Below the pieces are notes generated by a model. It did not search any database, had not been told where the DNA came from, and saw only the letters and a program-made list of their open reading frames with translations. This document shows, piece after piece, positions 18,367 to 26,835 of a stretch of 64,000 nucleotides of DNA (its first letter is position 1; each line of letters starts with the position of its first letter). This DNA comes from Thermoleptolyngbya sichuanensis A183 (GTDB lineage: Bacteria > Cyanobacteriota > Cyanobacteriia > Elainellales > Elainellaceae), in NCBI RefSeq assembly GCF_013177315.1, contig NZ_CP053661.1, forward strand, positions 3,596,001-3,660,000. Direction: 5' to 3'. The position numbers were made by a program, and so were the translations under genes.

Positions 18367-18408
18367 GAATCGTTATTTGTGAATTGTTATTTGTGAATCG
18401 TTTTACGA
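18367..18408. repeat. Tandem 14-bp repeats upstream of ftsW
   Basis: Unit GAATCGTTATTTGT in three near-copies, preceded by looser GTGAG/GTGAA repeats from about 18335. They lie in the divergent spacer just before ftsW and resemble the TTGTGA-type repeats before the cyclopropane synthase gene. Confidence 0.7.
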
Positions 18409-18419
18409 GTCGCCGCGAT

Positions 18420-19766
18420 ATGAGCCGCCGCGTGAGAAGTATTGGGAAAAGTCGCCGTCCGGTGCAGTCTGCGCCGATGCCCTCGGCTGTGCAGCCAATC
18501 ATCGAGCCGCCCCAAAAATCGCCGGAGTCGGGCGATCGCCCTTCTGGGTCATCTGCGCTGCCCTGGGAAAGTACGCCAGTCGATACCTGGGCGATGGAGG
18601 CGCGGATGTTGCGCTGGCTGACGTTTTTGTGGCTGGGCCTAGGGCTGGCGGTGCTGTTTTCTGCCTCTTATGCGATCGCCGATACCGAGCATGGCAACGG
18701 GCTTTATTATATTCAGCGCCAGGTTTTGTATGGGTGCATTGGGCTGCTGGGCTTTAGCCTGTTGGTCAGTACGCCGCTGCGGTTTGTGCTGGGCATGGCG
18801 GATCTGCTGATGCTGATCTGCCTGGGGCTGATTCTTCTAACCCTGGTTCCCGGATTTGGCACAACGGTCAACGGCGCGAGTCGCTGGCTGGCGATCGGGC
18901 CATTGCCGATTTTGCAGCCGTCGGAATTGATCAAGCCATTTCTGGTGCTGCAAGGGGCGCGGATTTTTGGGCGGTGGGATCGGCTATCGTGGCGGGTGCG
19001 GTTTACCTGGCTGGGCATTTTTGTGGTGCTGCTGGCCAGCATCTTGCTCCAGCCCAACCTGAGTACGACGGCGCTGTGCGGAATGCTGCTATGGCTGATG
19101 GCGCTGGCGGCTGGGCTGCCCTGGCGATACCTGGGTGGTACGGCGATCGCCGGGCTGAGTGCCGCCGTTCTCAGCGTCAGCCTGCGCGACTATCAGCGCG
19201 ATCGCATCGTGTCGTTTCTCAATCCCTGGGCAGACCCCGCCCAAAACGGCTACCAGTTGATTCAGAGCTTGCTGGCCGTTGGCTCTGGCGGCCTCACGGG
19301 CACGGGCTTTGGGCTGTCGCAGCAAAAGCTGTTTTACCTGCCGATTCACTATACCGACTTTATTTTTGCGGTCTATGCCGAAGAATTTGGTTTTTTGGGC
19401 GGGCTATTGCTGCTGCTGCTGCTGGGTTCCTTCGCGGCGCTGGGGCTGCGGGTGGCGCTAAAGGCCAAAAGCCCAATTCATCAACTAGTGGCGATCGGCG
19501 TGGTGGTGCTGCTGGTGGGGCAATCGCTGCTGAATATTGGCGTGGCCACAGGAGCGCTGCCCACCACCGGGCTACCGTTTCCCTTCTTTAGCTACGGCGG
19601 CAGTTCCGTCATCGCCAGCCTAGTGTCGGCAGCGCTGCTGGTGCGGGTGGCACGGGAAAGCAGCAGCGCTGCGGTGGTGTCGCTGGGCCAGGGGCGCAGG
19701 TTTGGGGGCGATCGCTCTGTGTCATCACTACAACCCATCCCAAAGCGCAAACGAAAACCGCTCTGA
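18420..19766 (+). CDS. ftsW: Peptidoglycan polymerase FtsW (SEDS family)
   Basis: About 448 residues from MSRRVRSIGKS. SEDS-family protein: septal peptidoglycan glycosyltransferase working with its cognate class B PBP. A ~60-residue cytosolic Pro/Ser-rich N-terminus precedes ten hydrophobic segments. Family signatures: TTVNGASRWLAIGPLPILQPSELIK, cut here to GASRWLAIG and QPSELIK, and near the C-terminus TTGLPFPFFSYGGSS. ATG 18420 is used; the frame extends back only to an unlikely TTG. FtsW rather than RodA is inferred from the long N-terminus and the GLPFPFFSYGGS ending; RodA remains possible. Confidence 0.88.
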   Translation: MSRRVRSIGKSRRPVQSAPMPSAVQPIIEPPQKSPESGDRPSGSSALPWESTPVDTWAMEARMLRWLTFLWLGLGLAVLFSASYAIADTEHGNGLYYIQRQVLYGCIGLLGFSLLVSTPLRFVLGMADLLMLICLGLILLTLVPGFGTTVNGASRWLAIGPLPILQPSELIKPFLVLQGARIFGRWDRLSWRVRFTWLGIFVVLLASILLQPNLSTTALCGMLLWLMALAAGLPWRYLGGTAIAGLSAAVLSVSLRDYQRDRIVSFLNPWADPAQNGYQLIQSLLAVGSGGLTGTGFGLSQQKLFYLPIHYTDFIFAVYAEEFGFLGGLLLLLLLGSFAALGLRVALKAKSPIHQLVAIGVVVLLVGQSLLNIGVATGALPTTGLPFPFFSYGGSSVIASLVSAALLVRVARESSSAAVVSLGQGRRFGGDRSVSSLQPIPKRKRKPL

Positions 19767-19842
19767 CGCTTTATCAACAGAAATTGCCTGTCTCTCTAAA
19801 TATCTGTGTGAGATACCTGTGTGAGATACCTATGGTGTGAGG

Positions 19843-20073
19843 CTATCCTACGATTACCTGTTGCCCATAGGCATTATAACCTCCTGCGTGAATGGGAGGT
19901 TTATTATCTTGGAAGAAGGTAGACACACAGGACTCGTGCAAATTCACTGCCTTGTAATCGTGCCATTCACTCGGTTGTCCTTGGGGTGTTCGCAATCGCA
20001 CTTTACCGCCGTCTACACTCATCTCCTCAACCGTTCCTTCCACTTGCGGCAACTCAAAGGTTTGACAATGCAC
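19843..20073 (-). pseudogene. Remnant of an ISKra4-like transposase
   Basis: A 76-codon minus-strand open stretch reading VEGTVEEMSVDGGKVRLRTP and then EWHDYKAVNLHE resembles the central part of ISKra4-family transposases (SVDGGKVRLR...W.DYKAV). No start, no remaining domains and no inverted repeats. MITE A copy 2 lies 19 bp beyond its upstream end, and the element is otherwise lost. Family call is from motif memory. Confidence 0.65.
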
Positions 20074-20091
20074 GAGCCGTTGTTGAGTACT

Positions 20092-20194
20092 AAGTAGATA
20101 GACCAGATTAAAAAACAGATCCTGAACCCTGCGCCGCCCGGTGCGCGGGCAGCGCAGGGTCTTTGGGTTTTATATTTTTAATGTCTACCTACTT
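20092..20194. mobile_element. MITE family A, copy 2 (103 bp)
   Basis: Same layout as copy 1: AAGTAGATAGAC end, A-rich tract, GC stem, TTTGGGTTTT tract, GTCTACCTACTT end. The stem has a single C.A mismatch and loop GTGCG. Left border TA, right border TG. It sits between ftsW and the cobalt/nickel operon and could end transcription from ftsW. Confidence 0.85.
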
Positions 20195-20704
20195 GGTTGT
20201 TCCTAATACAAAATCTCTATGGTTAAACACTGAAACACCCTACTTGAATGCGTGTAGCGCTTGCATCAGGGATAGACCTCTAAAATCATGATTGATCTTC
20301 TCAGTACGTTTATTTGTCGATCAATTTATCTCTTTATCTCTTGCGAAAAGGCTCCGTCTGTACCCTATCCCCCCTAAGGGCATTGAAATCTGGGACACAA
20401 CCAGATTAACTATGAGTGTTAAAAAGCACGGTTGAAAGAATCGCAAAATCTGAACTTAAACCTGGTTACATTTCAAGGCCGTATAGCTTGACTACATCGC
20501 CCGGTTTAGATAGAAAGGGTTTCAGCAATCCGTCGAGGATCTGAAGTGAATCTGAAGATTGATTTCTCCAAGTCTTATTTAAGATACTGTATGGAGGTCG
20601 CTACATTCGACAAGAAACTCAAGATTAATTCAAGATTTGGCAAGTATTGTTAGGTACGGTTTTAATGGTGCGTTAAATCATCATAGAAAGAAACTCGAAG
20701 AAGT
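20195..20704 (+). promoter_or_regulatory. Gene-free leader of the Co/Ni transport operon
   Basis: No open gene. Near the 3' end there are spaced near-repeats CTGAAGATTGA (20552 region), TCAAGATTAAT and TCAAGATTTGG (20627-20640 region), which could be a regulator's binding site upstream of the metal transporter operon. No cobalamin riboswitch core is seen here. A promoter is expected, but I cannot fix its -10 element. Confidence 0.35.
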
Positions 20705-21580
20705 ATGTGGAGTATGTGGAAGAGTTACTTAAAACAATCATTCAAATCATCCGTCAAAAGTTCTGGATTTGCGCTGCTGGCAGTTGGTTTACTTTCCGCC
20801 TGTTCTGGTAACGACGTGCCTCAGAGTAATGCTCCCCAGGGGCAAACGCAGCCCCAGGCGCAAGGTCAGGGGACTTTGCAGATTCGGGCCAACGGCGAAG
20901 ATTTTGTGCGTCAGGGGTTTGTGTCCAAGGATGGATGGGAGGTGTCTTTCGACCATATGTATGTCAATCTAGCGGATATTACCGCTTATCAGACTGATCC
21001 CCCTTTTAATCCTGAAGGTGCAGACCCCATCCGGGCGCAACAGCAGGTGACGCTGCCGGGAGAAAAGACGGTTGACCTGGCGGCAGGCGATGAAAATGCA
21101 GACCCGATTCTGGTGGGAGAGGTGGCGGCTCCGGCGGGTCGCTATAATGCGCTGTCGTGGCGAATGGCGAATGCCAAGGACGGCCCCGCCAAGGGCTATG
21201 CGCTGGTGATTGTGGGAACGGGCGTGAAAGATGGGCAGACGGTGAACTTTACGCTCAACCTGGATCGCGAAATGACGTTTACCTGTGGGGATTTTGTGGG
21301 CGATGCGCGTAAGGGCATCTTGGAGGCAAACGGCAGCGCCGACCTAGAGGCAACGTTCCACTTTGACCATTTGTTTGGGGATGGCGATGCTCCAGCAGAC
21401 GACGAACTCAACACGGGCGCGCTGGGCTTTGGGCCGATCGCCGCGCTGGCTCAGAATGGGCGGGTGAGTGCCGACTTGAAAACCCTGGACACAAGCTTGT
21501 CTAAGGAAAACCGCGACTTGCTAAACAGCATCCTGCCCTCACTGGGGCATGTGGGCGAGGGTCACTGTCGCCAGTCTTAG
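20705..21580 (+). CDS. Exported lipoprotein at the head of a Co/Ni ECF operon (DUF4382-like)
   Basis: 291 residues. Lipoprotein signal with lipobox LLSAC near residue 33, then a Gln/Pro-rich linker (QSNAPQGQTQPQAQGQG) and a beta-rich domain (GTLQIRANGEDFVRQGF, FDHMYVNLADITAYQ) of DUF4382 appearance. His-rich patches (ATFHFDHLFGDGD and the C-terminal GHVGEGHC) could bind metal. The operon position before a NikL-like protein, cbiM, cbiQ and cbiO suggests an accessory metal-capture role; this is inference. The NikL-like gene starts 206 bp downstream. An alternative is an unrelated surface lipoprotein. Confidence 0.7.
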   Translation: MWSMWKSYLKQSFKSSVKSSGFALLAVGLLSACSGNDVPQSNAPQGQTQPQAQGQGTLQIRANGEDFVRQGFVSKDGWEVSFDHMYVNLADITAYQTDPPFNPEGADPIRAQQQVTLPGEKTVDLAAGDENADPILVGEVAAPAGRYNALSWRMANAKDGPAKGYALVIVGTGVKDGQTVNFTLNLDREMTFTCGDFVGDARKGILEANGSADLEATFHFDHLFGDGDAPADDELNTGALGFGPIAALAQNGRVSADLKTLDTSLSKENRDLLNSILPSLGHVGEGHCRQS

Positions 21581-21786
21581 CTCTTAGTTTGCACTGAGTC
21601 CGCTTGGTTTTCGCTTGTGCATCCTGAGGTTTGGAGCGATTTGGGAACGGTTCAGGAACATCCTGATTAGATCTGACCGGGTGAACTCTGGTTCCTTAAG
21701 TCTGATTTGGGTATCGTTCGTTGAGTGTTTTGTTGAGCGTTCTGTTGAGTGAGCTAAAGTTGGGCATTTTACGGCGAGGTTTGAGT

Positions 21787-22446
21787 ATGGATTACCAGGG
21801 AGCGCAGGGGGTGGGGCGCTTTTTGAAACGCTGTTTAAGCTGTTTAAGACGGTTTAGGACGCGGCTTGTTCTGCGGTTTGGGGCGCTGCGATTTGGGCTG
21901 CTGGCGATCGCCACAGGGATAACCATCGCCAACCTGTCTGCACCGGCCCACGCCCACGGGGTTGATATTACCTATCAGGAGACGCGGGCGATCGCCCTGG
22001 AAGCTCGCTACGACGGTGGACAGCCCATGTCTGGGGCCCAGGTTGCGGTCTTCTCGCCCGCCGATCCGCAAACCCCCTGGCTGCGGGGCACGGCCGATGA
22101 ATCCGGTCGCTTTCTCTTTGCGCCTGACCCGGCCCAACCCGGCAACTGGGAGGTGCAGGTGCGGCAGGCAGGGCATGGCGAAATTTTGGTGATTCCGGTA
22201 GGGGGCGGTGCGGCGGCGGGCGCTGGTGAACCTGCGTCCGCTGCCACCAGTTCCCCTGCCACTAGTTCCCCTGCCACTAGTTCCCCTGCCACCAGTTCCT
22301 CTGCAATCAGTCCCCCAGGATCGCGCTCCGGCGGCGGGCTAAATCCAATTCAGAGGTTCGTCATGGCGGCTTCGGTGATTTGGGGCTGCGTAGGAACGGC
22401 GCTGTTTTTCTCTCGACGACCCAAGGCTCACAATGCACATACCTGA
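21787..22446 (+). CDS. NikL/CbiN-like accessory protein of the Co/Ni ECF transporter
   Basis: 219 residues. Signal peptide ends at AHAHGVDITYQE, leaving a mature N-terminus rich in possible metal ligands (His-Gly-Val). A carboxypeptidase-regulatory-like beta domain follows (ARYDGGQPMSGAQVAVFSP...GRFLFAPDPAQPGNWEVQVRQ), then a Ser/Thr/Pro linker with four SPATS repeats, and one C-terminal membrane helix (VMAASVIWGCVGTALFF). This layout matches NikL-type accessory subunits. The gene overlaps cbiM by 14 bp, implying translational coupling. ATG 21787 is preferred over an upstream TTG at 21721. Confidence 0.75.
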   Translation: MDYQGAQGVGRFLKRCLSCLRRFRTRLVLRFGALRFGLLAIATGITIANLSAPAHAHGVDITYQETRAIALEARYDGGQPMSGAQVAVFSPADPQTPWLRGTADESGRFLFAPDPAQPGNWEVQVRQAGHGEILVIPVGGGAAAGAGEPASAATSSPATSSPATSSPATSSSAISPPGSRSGGGLNPIQRFVMAASVIWGCVGTALFFSRRPKAHNAHT

Positions 22447-23149
22447 TGGCATCCTCCCCGCGCCCGTCTGCATTGGTGGCTATGCATTGGCGGCCCCGCT
22501 GCTGGGTTATGCGCTGCGGAAAATTAACCGAATGCCAGACGTGACGGAGCAAATCCCCAAGGCATCACTGCTGACGGCGGCCTTTTTCATCGCGTCGTCC
22601 ATCCACATTCCGATCCCGCCAGCAAGTGTGCATCTGGTGCTGAACGGGCTGCTGGGCGCGGTGTTGGGCTATTTTGCAGTGCCTGCGATCGCCATTGGGC
22701 TATTTTTGCAAGCGGTCATGTTTGGGCACGGCGGCCTGACGACGCTGGGCGTTAACACCGTGCTAATGGGCTTTCCAGCGCTGGTGGCAGCGTGGGTGTT
22801 TCGGCTGCGCCATCGGTTTGGGCGGCTGGGGGCGAGGCGAGCAGATCTCCTGTTTGCGTTTTTGGCAGGGGCGATTGGGCTAGGGCTGGCAGCGCTGATT
22901 TTCTTTGGGCTGATTTTGGCGACGATTCCCGGTGGGCTGGATGCTCAGGCAGAGCGGGTCGCCGTCTACGGACTCGTCGCATCGCATATTCCGCTGGCGC
23001 TGATTGAGGGCGTGTTTACGGCAATGCTGGTGGGCTTTTTGCGGCGGGTCAAGCCAGAATTGTTACAAGACCCGACTCGATCTGACCCGTCGGCGTTGCA
23101 GCCAGCCGGTCAGCCCTCAAAAAAATCGACGGGCGGGAGGGCTGCATGA
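22433..23149 (+). CDS. cbiM: Cobalt/nickel ECF transporter substrate-binding subunit CbiM
   Basis: 238 residues. Begins MHIPDGIL, where Met1 and His2 help to coordinate the metal in the CbiM/NikM fold. About six hydrophobic segments follow (SLLTAAFFIASSIHIPIPP, VLGYFAVPAIAIGLFLQAV and others) and a conserved GHGGLTTLGVN loop. It binds Co or Ni and is energised by the CbiQ and CbiO subunits. The 14-bp overlap with the NikL-like gene and an ATGA overlap with cbiQ put it in one operon. The sequence does not settle Co versus Ni. Confidence 0.93.
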   Translation: MHIPDGILPAPVCIGGYALAAPLLGYALRKINRMPDVTEQIPKASLLTAAFFIASSIHIPIPPASVHLVLNGLLGAVLGYFAVPAIAIGLFLQAVMFGHGGLTTLGVNTVLMGFPALVAAWVFRLRHRFGRLGARRADLLFAFLAGAIGLGLAALIFFGLILATIPGGLDAQAERVAVYGLVASHIPLALIEGVFTAMLVGFLRRVKPELLQDPTRSDPSALQPAGQPSKKSTGGRAA

Positions 23150-24018
23150 GGCTGGTGATGGATGAGTTTGCCCATCTCGACTCGCCGATCCACCGCTGGG
23201 AGCCGCGCTGCAAGCTGCTGGGGCTGGTGACGCTGATGTTTGCCTTTGCGTTTGTGGAGCGGGGCTGGCTGGTGCCCGTGGTTCTGGCGATCGCCCTCTC
23301 GCTCTACGGGCTGTCTCGGCTGCCCCTCTCGTTTCTGCGATCGCGCCTGCGCTATCCGGGCTATTTTCTGCTGGGCGTGGTGGCGCTGCTGCCGTTCTGT
23401 TCGGGGCAGACCGTCCTGTGGCAACTGGGGCCTGTGGTGCTGCGTCAGGAGGGGCTGTCTGCCATGCTGCTGATTGCGGGGCGATTTTTGGCCATCGTCA
23501 CGACGGGCTTTATTTTGCTCGGCACAACGCCGTTTCTGACGCTGGTGGCTGCGCTGCGATCGCTCGGGCTGCCGCCGGTGCTGGCCGATATGACCCTGCT
23601 AACCTATCGCTACTTATTTGACCTAGCCGAAACCCTGGCTACCATGAAACTGGCCATGCGGCTGCGCGGCTTTGGGCAAGTTCCATCGGGCGATCGCCAT
23701 CGGGGTTTCTCCATCCCCTTTTTGCCACGGCGAACCGATCTGGGTAATTTATCCGCTCTGGCGGGAACCTTACTCATCCGCAGCTATGAACAGTCTGAGC
23801 GCGTCTACAAAGCCATGCGGCTGCGCGGCTACGGCTATACGCCCCGATCCGGCGCTGCACCTGTTGCCCAACCCAAAACGCCGTTTTCCACCCTTGATCT
23901 GGCTAGCATGATGGGGCTGGCGGGCGCGGTTGCTCTGGCGATCGCCCTTCTGGGGCTGGGATTTGTCCCTGTCTCCTTTGGCGTTCCGCAACTCACCCAT
24001 CTCCTATCGTTTCGCTAG
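23146..24018 (+). CDS. cbiQ: ECF transporter transmembrane protein CbiQ
   Basis: 290 residues. Integral membrane coupling subunit linking CbiM to the ATPase. The two arginine-bearing coupling helices of the family are visible as MRLRGFGQ and MRLRGYGY. Hydrophobic segments flank (LGLVTLMFAFAFVERGWLV, GYFLLGVVALLPFC, and a C-terminal AGAVALAIALLGLGF). Starts on the ATG of an ATGA overlap with the stop of cbiM; cbiO follows after 37 bp. Confidence 0.92.
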   Translation: MRLVMDEFAHLDSPIHRWEPRCKLLGLVTLMFAFAFVERGWLVPVVLAIALSLYGLSRLPLSFLRSRLRYPGYFLLGVVALLPFCSGQTVLWQLGPVVLRQEGLSAMLLIAGRFLAIVTTGFILLGTTPFLTLVAALRSLGLPPVLADMTLLTYRYLFDLAETLATMKLAMRLRGFGQVPSGDRHRGFSIPFLPRRTDLGNLSALAGTLLIRSYEQSERVYKAMRLRGYGYTPRSGAAPVAQPKTPFSTLDLASMMGLAGAVALAIALLGLGFVPVSFGVPQLTHLLSFR

Positions 24019-24055
24019 TTCGCTGCTTCATATCTCACGCGCTAATCCTGACTCA

Positions 24056-24847
24056 ATGACCCAAACCGACCTCCGCCCAACCTGCTCTGACCCTGTTTGC
24101 GCCCCGATTCCCGATGCGCTGACCGTGGCAAATCTCACCTTTGCTTATCCCGGACAGCCCTGCACGCTGCAAGACGTATCGCTGCAAATTGCAGACGGCG
24201 AACGGGTCGGCATCATCGGCCACAACGGCTGTGGCAAGACGACGCTGTTCACCCTGATGTGTGGGGTGCTGCGCCCCGATGCAGGCGAGATTTTCCTGTT
24301 TGGAGAACCCGTGCGGGCCGGACATTTTCATCCAGGCGTGGGGCTGCTGTTTCAATCGCCTAACGATCAGCTTTTCTCGGCATCGGTGTGGGATGATGTC
24401 GCCTTTGGCCCGCAGAACATGGGCCTGTCGCCCGGAGAGGTGGCCCAGCGAGTGCAAGAGGCGCTGATGCTGACGGGCACGGCCGACCTCGCAGCGCGAC
24501 CGCCGCACCACCTGTCGGGCGGGCAAAAGCAGATGGTGGCGATCGCCGGAATTTTGGCCATGCGTCCCCGCGTGGTGCTGTATGACGAACCCTCTGCCAG
24601 CCTGGATCTCCGCACCCGTCGCCGCCTGATCCAGTTTTTGCAGCGTGCGCCCCAGACGTTACTGATCGCGTCCCACGATCTGGAACTGGTGCTGGAAGTG
24701 TGCGATCGCGTGATTTTGCTAGACGAAGGGCGCATCATTGCCGATGGCGACCCACGCCAGATCATGGGCAATCAGGAACTCATGGAAGCGCATGGTCTCG
24801 AAAAACCCCACTCCTTGATGCCCCACCTCCTGCCGCACCACGACTAG
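24056..24847 (+). CDS. cbiO: ECF transporter ATPase CbiO
   Basis: 263 residues. Walker A GHNGCGKTT at 55-63, Q-loop LLFQSPNDQLFSASV, signature HLSGGQKQM, Walker B VVLYDEPSASLDLR, then the switch His in LLIASHDLE. The residues QSPNDQLF are typical of cobalt/nickel ECF ATPases. ATG 24056 gives a normal N-terminus; longer frames begin inside cbiQ. It powers metal uptake by CbiM. The next transcription barrier is MITE A copy 3, 180 bp downstream. Confidence 0.94.
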   Translation: MTQTDLRPTCSDPVCAPIPDALTVANLTFAYPGQPCTLQDVSLQIADGERVGIIGHNGCGKTTLFTLMCGVLRPDAGEIFLFGEPVRAGHFHPGVGLLFQSPNDQLFSASVWDDVAFGPQNMGLSPGEVAQRVQEALMLTGTADLAARPPHHLSGGQKQMVAIAGILAMRPRVVLYDEPSASLDLRTRRRLIQFLQRAPQTLLIASHDLELVLEVCDRVILLDEGRIIADGDPRQIMGNQELMEAHGLEKPHSLMPHLLPHHD

Positions 24848-25026
24848 TCTTGCAGCTCTCATTTCCCAGATTACTTGCAGCGAAGTCGCACATAAACGCA
24901 CATCAAATCGCTGAAAATTGTTGAAAGCCCTGCAACCTCCCGAGCCGGCAAGCCAAAGACAGGCATCCAGGGACAGGCAATCCAAAACCAGGCAACCCAA
25001 AATCGCCAATCTAAAATCCCCAATCT

Positions 25027-25130
25027 AAGTGGATAGACCAGATTAAAAAACAGATCCTGAACCCTGCGCCGCCCGCGCGGCGGGCGGCGCAGGGTCTTTG
25101 GGTTTTATATTTATTAATGTCCACCTACTT
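25027..25130. mobile_element. MITE family A, copy 3 (104 bp)
   Basis: Ends AAGTGGATAGAC and GTCCACCTACTT, perfect 14-bp GC stem with loop CGCGG, A tract before and TTTGGGTTTT after; TA on both borders. It lies between convergent cbiO and the PmbA-like gene, a place where a two-way terminator would be useful. Its right border touches an IS630 transposase fragment. Confidence 0.88.
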
Positions 25131-25252
25131 ACAAACTCCCATTGAATTGAACCAATCGGCTGCACCCCAAAGCCCGTCAACTTGCGATGTTGGACTGTCA
25201 GCAGTCCAACGCGACTCTCATCGCTGCACCAATCGCGGATTCGCCCCCCGTT
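25131..25252 (-). pseudogene. IS630 transposase fragment
   Basis: About 122 bp closely similar to 28856-28975 of the IS630 element, encoding the stretch around CSDESRVGLLTVQH with several changes. It is bordered on the left by MITE A copy 3 and on the right by unrelated repeats. Non-functional. Confidence 0.85.
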
Positions 25253-25266
25253 AGGTCGATTCTCGA

Positions 25267-25308
25267 TTTTGGATTTGCGGTTTTGGATTTGCGGTTTTGG
25301 ATTTGCGA
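25267..25308. repeat. Tandem 14-bp repeats (TTTTGGATTTGCGG)
   Basis: Three copies of TTTTGGATTTGCGG with small changes. Related GATTTTGGATTTG-like pieces occur at 25400-25425 (complement), 27765-27830 and 38318-38345. A dispersed slippage-prone intergenic repeat. Confidence 0.75.
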
Positions 25309-25434
25309 TTTCAGATCATAGGTCAACCGTCTTCACAACTGCCAGCACTTTCATCCACAGCAGTACTTCAGAGACTGGATCTGAGGAGGCTGTAAACCCC
25401 AATCCAAAATCCAAAATCCCCCAAATCCGCACCC

Positions 25435-26745
25435 CTACAGTCGCCCCGTTACCGACAGCCCACCCACCACCACCGACGGTGTGTAGCAAGAGCCATTCCA
25501 TTCGGCATCGCCGCCCAATTCAATCAGGTTTCGCAGCGCCGTGTAAACATTCCCCGCAACCATCGTGTCTTTGACGCGGCCCACCACCTCACCGCGCCGC
25601 ACTCGATAGCCCAGATCGACATTGATCGAAAATTCGCCCGAAATGCCTGCGCCGCCGCCCAGCATTTGATCCACGATAATGCCGTCTTGCATGAGCGCCA
25701 GCAGGCTTTCCAGCGGCTTAAAGCCCGGTTCGACAATCAGGTTAAACAGGCCCGGCGTGGGATAACTGCCCAAACCCGGCCGAAAGCCGTTGCCCGTGGT
25801 GCCGCTGCTGAGGGCGCGGCCGATGGTGCGGTCGGTGTAGAACAACTGCAACGCGCCCTCTTTGACAAAGGTGATGGGCTGGGTCGGGCTGCCTTCATCG
25901 TCGAAGGGGCAGCTAAAGGGGCCGATGTCGGGATGCTGCGACAGGGTGAGGCGGGAATCCATCACGGGTTCCCCTAGGCGATCGCTCCAGGGCGAGGCCC
26001 GCTCGATCACCTGCTTGCCGTTCATGGCAGATTGCACCGTGCCCCACAGCATATCCGCCGCTTTGGAAGTAAACAGCACAGGCACTTTGCCCACGGGCGG
26101 CGCGGTGTTGCGTTGCGCCCAGTCGAGCCGCTGCACAATCTGCTGCGCCAGCGAAACCGGGTCGAGAATGCCGCGCTCGGTCTGGCCGTCGGCCACGCTG
26201 AGAAAATCTTCGCCGCGAATCCATTCCGCTGCCATGTAGCAACTGAGGGTGGTGTCGGTATAGCCGCAGTCCAGCCCGTTGGAGTTGATCAGCCGCGTGG
26301 TTTCCACGTCGCACTCCCAGTCCGCCGTGCAGAGCGCTTCGGGATATTGTTCGCGCACCAGGGCGATCGCCTCTCGTCCCCATTCCACCAACTGTTCGAC
26401 GGGCACGCCCACCCCCAAATCGGGGTAGTGCTTGGGATGGGCGGGAGCCAGCTCAATCGTCTCTGGCTCGCTGAGCTGACTGAGGGCGATCGCCCGTTCC
26501 ACTAGCGCCCCTGGCTCCACCGGCCCATAGGCCACCGCCAGCCCCGGCCGCCCATCTCGCCATAGCCGCAGCGCAATTCCCTCTGCCTGCGAGGTTTCCA
26601 ATTGTTTCAGCCGATTCGCCTCAAAAAACACCGGCCGCGACAGCGATTGCGACTCATAAACCTCCGCCGCCTCGGCCCCAGACCGCAGCGCCAATTCCAG
26701 CAGTTGCTCTGCCAGGGATAGGGATGAGGGCGGACGAGGGGCCAT
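25435..26745 (-). CDS. TldD/PmbA (TldE)-family protein
   Basis: 436 residues. Belongs to the TldD/PmbA family; the TldD-TldE pair is a zinc metalloprotease acting on modified peptides. This protein lacks the HExxxH site, which fits the PmbA/TldE partner role. Visible family parts: SGAEAAEVYESQS, ETSQAEGIALRLW, INSNGLDCGYTDT, a C-terminal IVEPG...LLALMQDGIIVDQMLGGGAG, and a final ISGEFSINVDLGYRVRRGEVV stretch. The catalytic TldD partner is not in this window. Start ATG at 26745; Tab2 lies 91 bp upstream on the same strand. Confidence 0.88.
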   Translation of the reverse strand: MAPRPPSSLSLAEQLLELALRSGAEAAEVYESQSLSRPVFFEANRLKQLETSQAEGIALRLWRDGRPGLAVAYGPVEPGALVERAIALSQLSEPETIELAPAHPKHYPDLGVGVPVEQLVEWGREAIALVREQYPEALCTADWECDVETTRLINSNGLDCGYTDTTLSCYMAAEWIRGEDFLSVADGQTERGILDPVSLAQQIVQRLDWAQRNTAPPVGKVPVLFTSKAADMLWGTVQSAMNGKQVIERASPWSDRLGEPVMDSRLTLSQHPDIGPFSCPFDDEGSPTQPITFVKEGALQLFYTDRTIGRALSSGTTGNGFRPGLGSYPTPGLFNLIVEPGFKPLESLLALMQDGIIVDQMLGGGAGISGEFSINVDLGYRVRRGEVVGRVKDTMVAGNVYTALRNLIELGGDAEWNGSCYTPSVVVGGLSVTGRL

Positions 26746-26835
26746 AGGCGGGGGTGGAGAAAGTGCTGATGGAGCGATTAAAGCGATCAGGGAGGAGAGT
26801 CCGGGAGATGGGGAGAGGAGATTGTCAGCCCTCCC

